Source: Fidelibacterota bacterium (GTDB taxonomy: Bacteria > Fidelibacterota > Fidelibacteria > Fidelibacterales > Fidelibacteraceae). Taken from it: 42,463 bases of DNA. The stretch covers positions 1-42,463 of the forward strand of contig JAGYLW010000004.1 in assembly GCA_018400915.1 (NCBI GenBank), in the 5' to 3' direction. The position numbers were made by a program, and so were the translations under genes. The notes beneath the pieces are model-generated. The model searched no databases, had not been told where the DNA came from, and saw nothing but the letters and a program-made list of their open reading frames with translations. Shown piece after piece: positions 28,343 through 37,488 of this stretch. The number at the start of each line of letters is the position of its first letter. The stretch's first letter is position 1.

Positions 28343-28398
28343 AAAATGTAAAATATTATTACATAATGCTTGACAGAATAATTTACATTTTGTATTCT
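28343..28398 (+). promoter_or_regulatory. Putative promoter/operator of HTH-Panacea module
   Basis: TTGACA (28370-28375)-N17-TATTCT (28393-28398); dyad ATGTAA-N7-TTACAT at 28346-28364 and 10-nt inverted arms AAAATGTAAA (28343-28352)/TTTACATTTT (28382-28391). Confidence 0.6.
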
Positions 28399-28438
28399 TC
28401 TCTGCATCTTAATAAACAGCAAGTACAGAGAGAATAAT

Positions 28439-29215
28439 ATGAGCACCTTTTTAGAAATGATCCGCAAAAACGAGGGGGTGACGCAACAACTTCTGGCAAG
28501 CCGGCTGGGAGTTACCCGGCCCACCTATTCAAAGATCGAAAAAGGGGAGCGGGATCTGACGCTTACCGAAGCCAGGAAACTTGCGGAATTTTACGGTATG
28601 CGTGTCGAAGACATCGTTCAGGAACGCAAAAAAGCGGATCATCAGTTAATTATCGAAAAAGATGCACTTCAAGAAAAAACAGCCGCAACTGACATGCGTA
28701 TTTCCGTGCCGCAGGAGAATATCAGAAAGCTCAAGGAAGTCCTGCTGTATATTCTGGAAAAACTGGGCGCAAAACCGAATATCGGACAGGCGGTGATCTG
28801 TAAGCTCTTGTATTTTATTGATTTTGATTACTACGAAAAGTATGAAGAACAACTGATGGGTGCAGTGTATATTAAAAATCATCACGGCCCCACACCCGCA
28901 GGCTTTAAAGATATCTTGAAAGAAATGGAAAAAAACGGAGACTTGCTGGGTGTCACAACAAAATATTTTCAATACAAGCAGAAAAAATATCTTCCCCGCA
29001 GGTCCGCTGATCTCACGAATTTTTCCGGGCGTGAAAAAGAATTGATCGATACCACCATAGAACGGTTTAAGGATTTTAATGCCAAAAAAATGGAAGATTA
29101 TTCACACCGTGATGTTCCCTGGATAAGCGCTGAAGATCAACGGAAAATTGATTATGAGGCTGTTTTCTACCGGACTCCGGAATTTTCCCAACGTCAGTAT
29201 GAAGATGAAGTATGA
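28439..29215 (+). CDS. XRE-family HTH fused to Panacea/DUF4065 (SocA-like) antitoxin
   Basis: HTH MIRKNEGVTQQLLASRLGVTRPTYSKIEKGERDLTLTEARKLAEFYGM; Panacea-like KLLYFIDFDYYEKYEEQLMGAVYIKNHHGPTPAGFKDILKEM. Confidence 0.85.
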   Translation: MSTFLEMIRKNEGVTQQLLASRLGVTRPTYSKIEKGERDLTLTEARKLAEFYGMRVEDIVQERKKADHQLIIEKDALQEKTAATDMRISVPQENIRKLKEVLLYILEKLGAKPNIGQAVICKLLYFIDFDYYEKYEEQLMGAVYIKNHHGPTPAGFKDILKEMEKNGDLLGVTTKYFQYKQKKYLPRRSADLTNFSGREKELIDTTIERFKDFNAKKMEDYSHRDVPWISAEDQRKIDYEAVFYRTPEFSQRQYEDEV

Positions 29216-29573
29216 AGAGGATCCTAAATTTCAACGGGATGTAAAGCAACTGCAAAAACATTATCCTTCACTGAGAGAAGATCTCGAAAGCGCAAAAAGA
29301 GCTGCGATCGAGCTACTGCATATTCATAAGATAGACAATAGAAGTATAGAAAAAATAAACCAAGTTAGAAATACTGATGACTTGCAATTCTATAAGATCC
29401 GCAGTTTTGCCTGCAGGTCATTAAAGGGCAAAGGTAAAAGAAGCGGTATCAGAGTTATCTATGCCTGTTTTCCAAAACGTTTACAAGTCGTTTTTCTTGA
29501 GATGTATTACAAAGGCGATAAGGAAAATGAGGATAAGGAAAGAATAAAAGAATTCAGGAAACGGTTCCCTTAG
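29199..29573 (+). CDS. RelE/ParE-like toxin
   Basis: Overlaps the antitoxin gene by 17 nt; FYKIRSFACRSLKGKGKRSGIRVIYACFPKRLQVVFLEMYYKGDKENEDKERIKEFRKRF. Start MKMKYEED chosen over upstream in-frame ATG 29148. Confidence 0.72.
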   Translation: MKMKYEEDPKFQRDVKQLQKHYPSLREDLESAKRAAIELLHIHKIDNRSIEKINQVRNTDDLQFYKIRSFACRSLKGKGKRSGIRVIYACFPKRLQVVFLEMYYKGDKENEDKERIKEFRKRFP

Positions 29574-29761
29574 TGAATGTGACCTTCTGACCTTCACCCC
29601 AAAAACCGGATAGTTTGGAACCAATGTAAAATACCTATGATATCTGTCCCTAATGGCCTGAAATAACTCATGGTAAACATAGATGGTTGATTCGGAAAGA
29701 GATGATCAGATAAAAGTGGTAATATATTTACTGGATAGTGTAAAGGGTCATTCGAATCCCT

Positions 29762-30034
29762 TTATCTTATCAGCAGGAGCAATATTCCCAGGATGACCAG
29801 GATGGCGGAGATCGCGATCGAAAAGAACCAGAAGAAGTAGAGGGGGCCGGGCTGGCCTTTGTTGATCTTGGTATGTTTGCGGTATTTATTCAAGTAATGC
29901 GATATCCGCAGGTTAAACAGGAAATAATTCGGGATGCCCTCCAGAATGCGTTTTAAGTAAAAGTAAATGGAAAGCGTCGGCCAGAGGTACACCAGAAGGG
30001 CCAGTACAAAGAAAATGATGGAAAAGGTGATCAT
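29762..30034 (-). CDS. Small hydrophobic protein, unknown
   Basis: 90 aa with two predicted TM segments; isolated ORF. Confidence 0.45.
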   Translation of the reverse strand: MITFSIIFFVLALLVYLWPTLSIYFYLKRILEGIPNYFLFNLRISHYLNKYRKHTKINKGQPGPLYFFWFFSIAISAILVILGILLLLIR

Positions 30035-30228
30035 TTTTTGAAAACCTGTAAATATTATTTCTTAAAGATCAAGTAGTAAGATAACCGATTCAGGAAGAAG
30101 ATTCAAGAATTAATAAAGAAAAACTCAGCAATCCGTAAAGGTGAGGACATTATCGCCGGATGCGATGTTATTTGAAAACAACCCGGCATCAATAAGGTCC
30201 GGAATATTCCGTGAATACCGTCCGGGGA

Positions 30229-30735
30229 TCAGACCCTGATATGCAGCTGCGTCAGCATGCCGATGAAATCGATGCAATCGACGTCCTGTTCCCTGCAGAT
30301 GGAGGGCACCTTGTACCGGGATCTTTCGGAGGGAAAGGAGACCTGTTTTGCAAAGCTTACCACGGTCTTATCACGGAGCTTTGCGCAGGCGATCGTCCTG
30401 AGGTCGTTTTTGGAAGCGCCTTTTGAAAATCCGCTTGTTTCATAGGCTTTTTCCCATTCCAGGGACAGCCGTTCCGCCCCGGCGCTGAGCGGTGTTTCCC
30501 GGAAACCGTGTTCCGTCAGCCAGGTGCGCAAAGGATATTTTTTGCTTTTTTCCCCGGAGGGCAGGTTCCGGTCGGCGCTCGGGAGGGGGTCGATCTCGTC
30601 ATACACGGGTTTAATGATGATGATCCCGTCGCGGTGCGCGGCGATCTGCTCCCACAGGGAAGGGAACAGCTTCGCCGGGTACAATACATACCAGGCCGTA
30701 ATGAAGATGCTCGTGTCTACGCAGTATAGTTCCAT
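30229..30735 (-). CDS. DUF4411 (PIN-like) protein, putative toxin
   Basis: MELYCVDTSIFITAWYVLYP, IIIIKPVYDEID, GASKNDLRTIACAKLRDKTVVSFAKQ...KVPSICREQDVDCIDFIGML; directly downstream of XRE-ImmA/IrrE. Confidence 0.87.
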   Translation of the reverse strand: MELYCVDTSIFITAWYVLYPAKLFPSLWEQIAAHRDGIIIIKPVYDEIDPLPSADRNLPSGEKSKKYPLRTWLTEHGFRETPLSAGAERLSLEWEKAYETSGFSKGASKNDLRTIACAKLRDKTVVSFAKQVSFPSERSRYKVPSICREQDVDCIDFIGMLTQLHIRV

Positions 30736-31865
30736 CAGATCTTTTTTTCCATGTCCAGGACATGGTTCGCGTTTTTCAGGTTGAACATTTTTTTCATTTT
30801 ATACAATCCCATTTCGCCGTTGTGATAGGCCCGGAACAGCGTGCGGGTGTAGAGGCGGCCGTACTGACGGACGGCTTCCGAGGAACGGTCCCTTCTCGGG
30901 CCGCCTGCGGCATGCTTGAATTTTTCCTTCCGGGCCGCAAGTTCCGCTTCCCAGGCTTTTTCCAGCGCGTTGAATGTGTTCCGGTCAATGAACTGCATCT
31001 GTTTCAGGCGTACCAGGCAGGCACAGGGGCTGACGTTGAATTTCCGCGCGGTCCTTTTCACCGCCTGAAGGCTGTCGACGAATGCCGCTGACTCCGGCAT
31101 GGCGTTTTGGGGCATCAGGCAGCAGCCGGCGAATGCGTCACACCATTTTTCGCTCTGTGTCTGCGGGGCGTCCCAGCGGTTGATCGCATTCTCTTTTCTC
31201 AAAAGGTGCCCCAGTTCGTGGAAAAGGGTGAAGGACCGTGCTTTTCCCGGGTCCGAGTCATTGATGACGATAATGGGCAATACCTTATAGAAGATCGCCA
31301 TTCCCCGCATCAGTCTCCTGTCGACATGGGACCATTCCCGGTATTTTGATGTCAGGAAAATGAAGATCCCCCTGTCCTCCAGTTTGTTCCTCCATGCGTC
31401 GAAGTCGGGATAACCGTCAACCTCCAGCCATTTTCTGATCACGGTGGCGGCCGCTTCCGGAGTGCTGTGCGCTTCCAGCGGGGGAGGAGTGAAAGGTCCC
31501 GTGGGTTCGCCGTGCTCTTCCCGGGTCTCAAGCATGAGCTTGCGCAGGCGCTCAAGCATGGCGGTGATGCTGCGGATCCGGTGCGGATCGAACATATCCG
31601 GGCTGCTGCGGGAAAGGCGGCGGAACGCGGGGGCATTCTCGCTCAGCCGGTATTTTTCCGGCAGGCGGTCTGACACGAACACCCAGCGGGGGACTTTGTA
31701 AAGAGCGGCGAGCGTCTCAAGCTGTTTCAGGGTGGGTGTTGCCGATCCCGTTTCGAACTCGCTGATCCTGCCGACCTTTTTTTCCACGTCGGAGAGGTCG
31801 AAGCCCATTTGTTCACGGCAGGCCTTTAAAACATGCGGGTTTATCTCTTCGCTTCTGTAAGGCAT
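30735..31865 (-). CDS. XRE-family HTH fused to ImmA/IrrE-type metallopeptidase, putative antitoxin
   Basis: N-terminal HTH (REQMGFDLSDVEKKVGRISEFETGSATPTLKQLETLAALYKVP), HELGHLL with downstream SEKWCDAFAGCCLMP. Confidence 0.9.
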   Translation of the reverse strand: MPYRSEEINPHVLKACREQMGFDLSDVEKKVGRISEFETGSATPTLKQLETLAALYKVPRWVFVSDRLPEKYRLSENAPAFRRLSRSSPDMFDPHRIRSITAMLERLRKLMLETREEHGEPTGPFTPPPLEAHSTPEAAATVIRKWLEVDGYPDFDAWRNKLEDRGIFIFLTSKYREWSHVDRRLMRGMAIFYKVLPIIVINDSDPGKARSFTLFHELGHLLRKENAINRWDAPQTQSEKWCDAFAGCCLMPQNAMPESAAFVDSLQAVKRTARKFNVSPCACLVRLKQMQFIDRNTFNALEKAWEAELAARKEKFKHAAGGPRRDRSSEAVRQYGRLYTRTLFRAYHNGEMGLYKMKKMFNLKNANHVLDMEKKI

Positions 31866-32189
31866 CGGAAGCTTCCTTATTGCTGTGTCCGGGATCTTTT
31901 GCGTTTATGTTCCTCCATCCCCGGCTCCATAACAAGAATATGATCTGTTATACCATTATACTGTAAATACCTATCATTCAAAGTTAATAGTATCGGAGAT
32001 AAAATGCAACATATTATTAACAATATCAGTGTTACCCTGTATTCAACTGCGACACTTGAGGGGGGGGCGAAAATAAATACGGGTAGGAATAACCGGCGTA
32101 CGCTTTCCGGAAAAAGGGCGGGCCGTTCCGGTATAATTATTGTTACTTATGAAAAAATGTTTTACATTTGCAGAAAATGAGACGATATC

Positions 32190-32714
32190 ATGGATAAAAA
32201 GAAGAACGACACGTTCAAGCGGCTCTGGGCCCCCTGGAGAATGGAGTATATCCGGAATCCCGGAAAGGAAGGGGAAAGCGGCTGCGTATTCTGTAAAAAA
32301 CCTGTCAGGGACAGTGATAAAGAGGACCTTATTCTCTACAGGGGGAAAAAGGTCTATGTGATCATGAACCTGTATCCTTACAACAACGGTCATATCATGG
32401 TCGTGCCCTACCGCCATCTCAGTGATTACTGCGAAATGAGCCCTGAAGAACGGCATGAAATTGCCGATGTCACAGCGATCTGCATTGAGGTCCTGGGCCG
32501 GGTCATGTATCCCAACGGCTTTAATGTCGGGTTCAATCTCGGCAGGTCCGCCGGCGCGGGGATCGATGATCATATTCACCAGCATATCGTGCCCCGCTGG
32601 GACGGCGACACGAATTTCATGCCGATCCTGGGGCATACGAAGGTGGTGGTGGACGGCCTGAAGGAGACCTGGAAGGATCTGAAGAAGGAATTCGATAAAT
32701 ACGGGGAACAATGA
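32190..32714 (+). CDS. HIT-family protein
   Basis: RLWAPWRMEYIRNP, CVFCKK, NLYPYNNGHIMVVPYRH, HIHQHIVPRW (HxHxH). Confidence 0.95.
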   Translation: MDKKKNDTFKRLWAPWRMEYIRNPGKEGESGCVFCKKPVRDSDKEDLILYRGKKVYVIMNLYPYNNGHIMVVPYRHLSDYCEMSPEERHEIADVTAICIEVLGRVMYPNGFNVGFNLGRSAGAGIDDHIHQHIVPRWDGDTNFMPILGHTKVVVDGLKETWKDLKKEFDKYGEQ

Positions 32715-33565
32715 GTTACCGAGAAGCACAGGTTGCGGGTCAGTTCTATCCCGGGACCCCCGGGCAATTGCGGGAAATGCTCAATGAGCTGTTCCGTCTG
32801 GCCGGAAAGGATGCCGGAGAGGCGGAAGCGCCGGTCGCCGGCATTGTCGCCCCCCATGCGGGCTACGTATTCTCCGGCCTGCAGGCCGCAAAGGCCTATC
32901 AGTATCTTAAAGGCAGTACCTACCGGCTGGTCTGCATATTTAGCCCCAGCCACCGGGAATATTTCTCCGGCATCAGCCTGTATCCCGGGGAAGGCTACCG
33001 GACGCCGCTGGGCGAATGCCCCGTGCATCCGCAGGGAAGGGACGAGGCGCTCAAATGCGGGGGCGTATCCCTGTCCGAAGCGGGCCACCGCAGCGAACAC
33101 GCGCTGGAAGTGCAGCTGCCCTTCCTTCAGCATGTTCTCGGGGACCTGCAGATCCTGCCGATGGTCATGGGGGACCAGGATGCAGCCAGCATCCGGAATG
33201 CGGCGCATTGCGTGCGGCACCTTCATGAGCAATTCGGAGAGGACATCCTTTTTGTCGCCAGCAGCGACCTTTCCCATTTCCATCCTGCGGAGGAAGCCCG
33301 GAAGATGGATGCGGCCTTTATGAGCATGCTCGAAACGGCCGACGATGCACAGATCCTGGAAGCCGTCCGAAGGGGACAGGTGGAAGCCTGCGGCGCCGGG
33401 CCGGTGATGGCTGTCCTGCGGGGCCTGGGGAAGGAGACGCACCGCGTCCGGGTGCTCGGATACAGCCACTCCGGCGAAATGACGGGTGACCGGCGCGAGG
33501 TCGTGGGATATACCTCGGCGCTGATCCTGCGCACAGACCGGGATCCCGGAAAAGGGCATGCATGA
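32711..33565 (+). CDS. amrB: AmmeMemoRadiSam system protein B (Memo family)
   Basis: AGQFYPGTPGQL, GIVAPHAGYVFSGLQAAKAYQYL, SPSHREYF, EHALEVQLPFLQHVL, ASSDLSHFHP. Confidence 0.93.
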   Translation: MSYREAQVAGQFYPGTPGQLREMLNELFRLAGKDAGEAEAPVAGIVAPHAGYVFSGLQAAKAYQYLKGSTYRLVCIFSPSHREYFSGISLYPGEGYRTPLGECPVHPQGRDEALKCGGVSLSEAGHRSEHALEVQLPFLQHVLGDLQILPMVMGDQDAASIRNAAHCVRHLHEQFGEDILFVASSDLSHFHPAEEARKMDAAFMSMLETADDAQILEAVRRGQVEACGAGPVMAVLRGLGKETHRVRVLGYSHSGEMTGDRREVVGYTSALILRTDRDPGKGHA

Positions 33566-34530
33566 TCCGCATAGAAAAATTTGACGGGGAAAAGCACGCG
33601 TTCTGGGATGACTTTGTCCGCAATGCCAATAACGGCACCCTCTTTCACGAACGGAAGTTTCTGAGCTATCATCCCGAAGGCCGTTTTACCGACCATTCCC
33701 TGGTATTTACGGAAAATGAAAAGCCCGTCGCCCTGCTTCCGGCCGCGGATATTTCCGCAGACGGCAAACGCTGCCTGTACTCGCACGGCGGGAGCAGTTA
33801 CGGGGGCATCGTTCAGCCGGTGGGCCAGGGGGTGGAAAAGAACGTGCGCATCATCAGGGCGCTGAACCGCTACGCGGAAAAGGAGGGCTTCGGGCGCATC
33901 GTGATGACGCTTCCCCCGGATATCTACAACCGGCAGCTGAACAATTACCTTGAATTCGCCTGCTTTATCAGCAGGTATAGGTACCTGAAACGGGAAATTT
34001 CCTCGGTGCTGAAGCTGGAGGACAGCCCGGACAAGAATATTGCAAAGTTCAAAAGCACGAACCGCACGGCATTCCGCCGCGGAGAGAAAAAAGGAGTGAA
34101 GGTCCGTGAAAGCGGGGATTACGCGCGCTTTTACGAGATCCTGAAGAACAATCTGAAGATCCGTCACGGCGTGCGTCCCACCCATGCACTGGAGGAGCTG
34201 TACGCACTGAAAGCACGGTATCCCGGACGCATCCGGCTCTACGGGGCATATCTCGGGGAGACGATGATCGCCGGGATCGTCATGTTCGACGCCAACGACC
34301 GCGTCACCCTTGCCTTCTATATCTCCCACGACGAAAAATATCAGGAATACCGCGCCGTCAATGTGCTGTTCAAGGAAGTGATCGCGGACAGCATCGCCCG
34401 GCGTTTCCATTATCTTGATTTCGGGATCTTCACGGTGAATATGGAACCGAATTACGGCCTGGCGCGCTTCAAGGAAAGTTTCGGGGCCGGCGGCGTTTTC
34501 CGCGACACCCTCATGCTCGACATCAAATAG
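33562..34530 (+). CDS. FemAB/GNAT-like acyltransferase
   Basis: FVRNANNGTLFHERKFLSYHPEGRFTDHSLVF; second GNAT-like half GAYLGETMIAGIVMFDANDRVTLAFYISHDEKYQEYRAVNVLFKEVI. Confidence 0.75.
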   Translation: MIRIEKFDGEKHAFWDDFVRNANNGTLFHERKFLSYHPEGRFTDHSLVFTENEKPVALLPAADISADGKRCLYSHGGSSYGGIVQPVGQGVEKNVRIIRALNRYAEKEGFGRIVMTLPPDIYNRQLNNYLEFACFISRYRYLKREISSVLKLEDSPDKNIAKFKSTNRTAFRRGEKKGVKVRESGDYARFYEILKNNLKIRHGVRPTHALEELYALKARYPGRIRLYGAYLGETMIAGIVMFDANDRVTLAFYISHDEKYQEYRAVNVLFKEVIADSIARRFHYLDFGIFTVNMEPNYGLARFKESFGAGGVFRDTLMLDIK

Positions 34531-34550
34531 CAAATTGCGGAACGGCAGGT

Positions 34551-35993
34551 ATGGCAAGACAGGATATCATCAGACTGAGCAAGCAGACCCTTATTTACGG
34601 ATTCGGTTATGTGGTCGCCAGGATGATCAATTTCCTTCTGCTTCCCTTTTACTCCCACCACATGCTTCCCGGCGAGTACGGGGTCATCTCCCTGGTCTAC
34701 GCCTTTATCGCTTTTCTGAACATTATCTACCATTACGGGCTGGAAAGCGCTTTTCTGCGCTTCTATTCCGGCAGCGAAGACCGGCGGGGCTACGGGAGGA
34801 AGGACGTTTTCACCACCGTATTCCTGTCCATTATCGCCACCAGTGTCCTGTTCTCGGTCCTGATTTGGCTTTATGCTCCCGGACTGAGCCGCGTCCTGCT
34901 GAAATCGGCGGCATATGCGCGCATTATCCGTATGACGTCCGTGATCCTGCTGCTGGACGCGCTTTTCCTCATTCCCCTGCACTATCTCCGCATCCGGAAC
35001 AGGGCCGCGGTCTTTACCTCCATTACACTGGTCAACGTCTGTATTAACGTCGGGCTGAACGTTTATCTCATCGCTTTCCGCGGGATGGGGATCGAGGGGG
35101 TGTTCATCAGCAACATCGCCGCCTCCGCCTTCAATTTCCTGATCCTGATCCCCGTGGTCGTCAAGAACTGGAACGGGCGTTTCTCCGCCTCCCTGTGGAA
35201 AAAACTCATTATTTTCGGACTGCCCTTCATTCCCAGCGGCCTGTCCAGCATGATCATTGAACTGAGCGACCGCTATATGCTGGAGTGGTTTGAAGGCCTG
35301 CGAACGGTGGGGCTCTATTCCGCCGGGCACAAGCTGGGTATTTTCATGATGCTGGTGGTGATGGCCTTCCGTTTTGCCTGGCAGCCCTTCTTTCTCCAGA
35401 AACGCAATGATCCGGACGCGGCGCCGCTGTTTTCAAAGATCATGACCTATTTCGTCTTTGCCATGAGCCTGGTCTTTCTGCTGATCAGCTTTTTCATCCG
35501 GGAGATCGTCTCCCTGGAGATCATGGGGAGGCATCTGATCGAAAGCGACTACTGGGCGGGGACCGTCGTCGTGCCCTATATCCTGGCCGCCTATGTGTTC
35601 AACGGGATCTACATCAATTTTCATCCCGCCATCTTCTACTCCGGGAAAACCTGGGTGATCTCCATTGTGGTGGGGATCGCCGCCCTGCTCAATGTGGGGG
35701 CCAATCTCTTTCTTATTCCGCGCATCGGCATGGTCGGGGCGGGAATATCCTCCCTTGCGGCCTACTGTTTCATGGCCGTCTGCACCTACTGTATCGTCCG
35801 GAAATGGATGCCGGTGGCGTACGAATGGAAAAAGCTGCTGCTGATGTTCCTTTTGACGATCGCGGCCTTCGGTATTTTCATCCTTTACGGGATCGCGGCG
35901 CCCGGCATCAAGCTGCTGATCGTCCTGCTCTATGCGGCCGCTGTCCTGCCTTTCATCTATCCCCGGAAAAGGAGGGGGAAGCATGCAGCGTAG
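34551..35993 (+). CDS. Polysaccharide flippase (Wzx/MOP superfamily), copy 1
   Basis: 480 aa, ~14 TM, QTLIYGFGYVVARMINFLLLPFYSHHMLPGEYGVISLVYAFIAF. Confidence 0.87.
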   Translation: MARQDIIRLSKQTLIYGFGYVVARMINFLLLPFYSHHMLPGEYGVISLVYAFIAFLNIIYHYGLESAFLRFYSGSEDRRGYGRKDVFTTVFLSIIATSVLFSVLIWLYAPGLSRVLLKSAAYARIIRMTSVILLLDALFLIPLHYLRIRNRAAVFTSITLVNVCINVGLNVYLIAFRGMGIEGVFISNIAASAFNFLILIPVVVKNWNGRFSASLWKKLIIFGLPFIPSGLSSMIIELSDRYMLEWFEGLRTVGLYSAGHKLGIFMMLVVMAFRFAWQPFFLQKRNDPDAAPLFSKIMTYFVFAMSLVFLLISFFIREIVSLEIMGRHLIESDYWAGTVVVPYILAAYVFNGIYINFHPAIFYSGKTWVISIVVGIAALLNVGANLFLIPRIGMVGAGISSLAAYCFMAVCTYCIVRKWMPVAYEWKKLLLMFLLTIAAFGIFILYGIAAPGIKLLIVLLYAAAVLPFIYPRKRRGKHAA

Positions 35994-37398
35994 GCTCCTG
36001 AGACATTCGCTGATATACACTTCCGGGAATGTGATGGCGCGGGGGCTCAATTTTATTATCCAGGTGGTCATCTGGAGCAATCTTTTTCCGCCGGAAGCCT
36101 ACGGGCAGATCGCCTACTGCTATGTGTTCATCAGCTTTGTCACCGTGATCCTTCCTTTCGGCTTCGACGCCGCCTTCCTGAACTATTACGTGCGGAAAAA
36201 GGAAAAGGCGGCGTATCTGGCCAATGCGCTGCTGTTCATCCTGCTGGCGGGACTGCTTTTTGCGGGCGTCGCCTTTTATTTCCGCCATTCCCTGAGCATG
36301 ATCGCGCTCCGCTCGGACAGCGTCCGGCTTCTGAATCTCTCGCTGCTCATTCTCTTTTTCGACCTGCTGAACAATCAGGGGATACTGTTCCTGCGGGCGG
36401 AGGAAAGGGCCTCGCTGAGCGTACTGCTGCAGAATATCGAGATCGTGCTCCGTCTGGTGCTCCTGCTTCTGCTCGTCAGCGTCTTTTCCGCGCACATCGA
36501 GTACATTCTCTGGGCCAATGCCGTTTCTTCACTTGCCCTTTTCATTGCATTGATCGTGATCATGATCCCCCGGATCAAAGGGGGAAGTATCTCGGTGCGC
36601 ATCATGAAAGAAATGCTGGTCTTCGGTTTCCCCTTCATGATCTCGGGGCTCTTCGACCGCACCATCGAACTGGCGGACCGCCGCTTGCTGGGATATTTCA
36701 TGGGGGATGAGACCGTGGGGCTCTATGTGGCCTGCTATACGATCGCCGTGCTGATACGGCTTCTGGTCTACAGCTTCAATGCGGGATGGCAGCCGTTCTT
36801 TCTGCGGGAGATCGACAGGGAGGGCGGGCTCGAGCGGATCGAGCGGATCTACGTGCAGACGGCAAGTGTTTTCATCATGCTCTGGTTCCTGGCCTCCGTC
36901 TGGGTGCCGGAGATCGTCCGCATCCCGCTGGGGGAAGGGAGGCACGTTCTGCATTCCGCCTACTGGAGCGGCATTCCGGTCATTCCCGTGATCATGGCCG
37001 CCTATGTCATGATGGGCCTGTATTTCCTTGAGCTCCCGGGAATCTATTATCACAGGAAAACGGCGATGAACGCCGTGTTCATGGGGCTGGGGGCCGTGAT
37101 CAACATTCTGCTGAACCTGATCCTTATCCCGCGGATGGGCATGATGGGCGCCGCTCTCGCCACGGCGGCCGCGTACACCTCCATGGCGGTCAGCATCCGT
37201 ATCTGGAATATGCGCCGGACGTCCATAAAGCGCGGCAACGTCAGGATCCTGAGCATTGCGGGGGTCTCGGCCGCCATGTTCATCCTGCTGCAGCTGCCGG
37301 GATTATCGTTGCTGATCCGGGGTTTTATCTCCGTGCTGTATGTTGCGATCGTTTATATGATACAGCCGTTGCGGATCCGTTCCCTGAGGGGGAAATAA
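35983..37398 (+). CDS. Polysaccharide flippase (Wzx/MOP superfamily), copy 2
   Basis: HSLIYTSGNVMARGLNFIIQVVIWSNLFPPEAYGQIAYCYVFISF; start at ATG 35983 overlapping the stop of copy 1. Confidence 0.87.
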   Translation: MQRRLLRHSLIYTSGNVMARGLNFIIQVVIWSNLFPPEAYGQIAYCYVFISFVTVILPFGFDAAFLNYYVRKKEKAAYLANALLFILLAGLLFAGVAFYFRHSLSMIALRSDSVRLLNLSLLILFFDLLNNQGILFLRAEERASLSVLLQNIEIVLRLVLLLLLVSVFSAHIEYILWANAVSSLALFIALIVIMIPRIKGGSISVRIMKEMLVFGFPFMISGLFDRTIELADRRLLGYFMGDETVGLYVACYTIAVLIRLLVYSFNAGWQPFFLREIDREGGLERIERIYVQTASVFIMLWFLASVWVPEIVRIPLGEGRHVLHSAYWSGIPVIPVIMAAYVMMGLYFLELPGIYYHRKTAMNAVFMGLGAVINILLNLILIPRMGMMGAALATAAAYTSMAVSIRIWNMRRTSIKRGNVRILSIAGVSAAMFILLQLPGLSLLIRGFISVLYVAIVYMIQPLRIRSLRGK

Positions 37399-37488
37399 GC
37401 CCTGTATGACGGGAAATAAAGGCAAAAAACATTCCTTATTCGATTTGTGTCCGGGGTTCGGGCGTTGGGGGAGGAGCTTTGAGGAAGA

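Noticed and set aside
27898-28524. 208-aa minus-strand ORF
   Set aside because: Overlaps the Cache-like fragment, the TA promoter and the antitoxin start; no coding signature.
33223-34557. 444-aa minus-strand ORF opposite Memo and FemAB genes
   Set aside because: Spans two well-supported sense genes; no domain signature.
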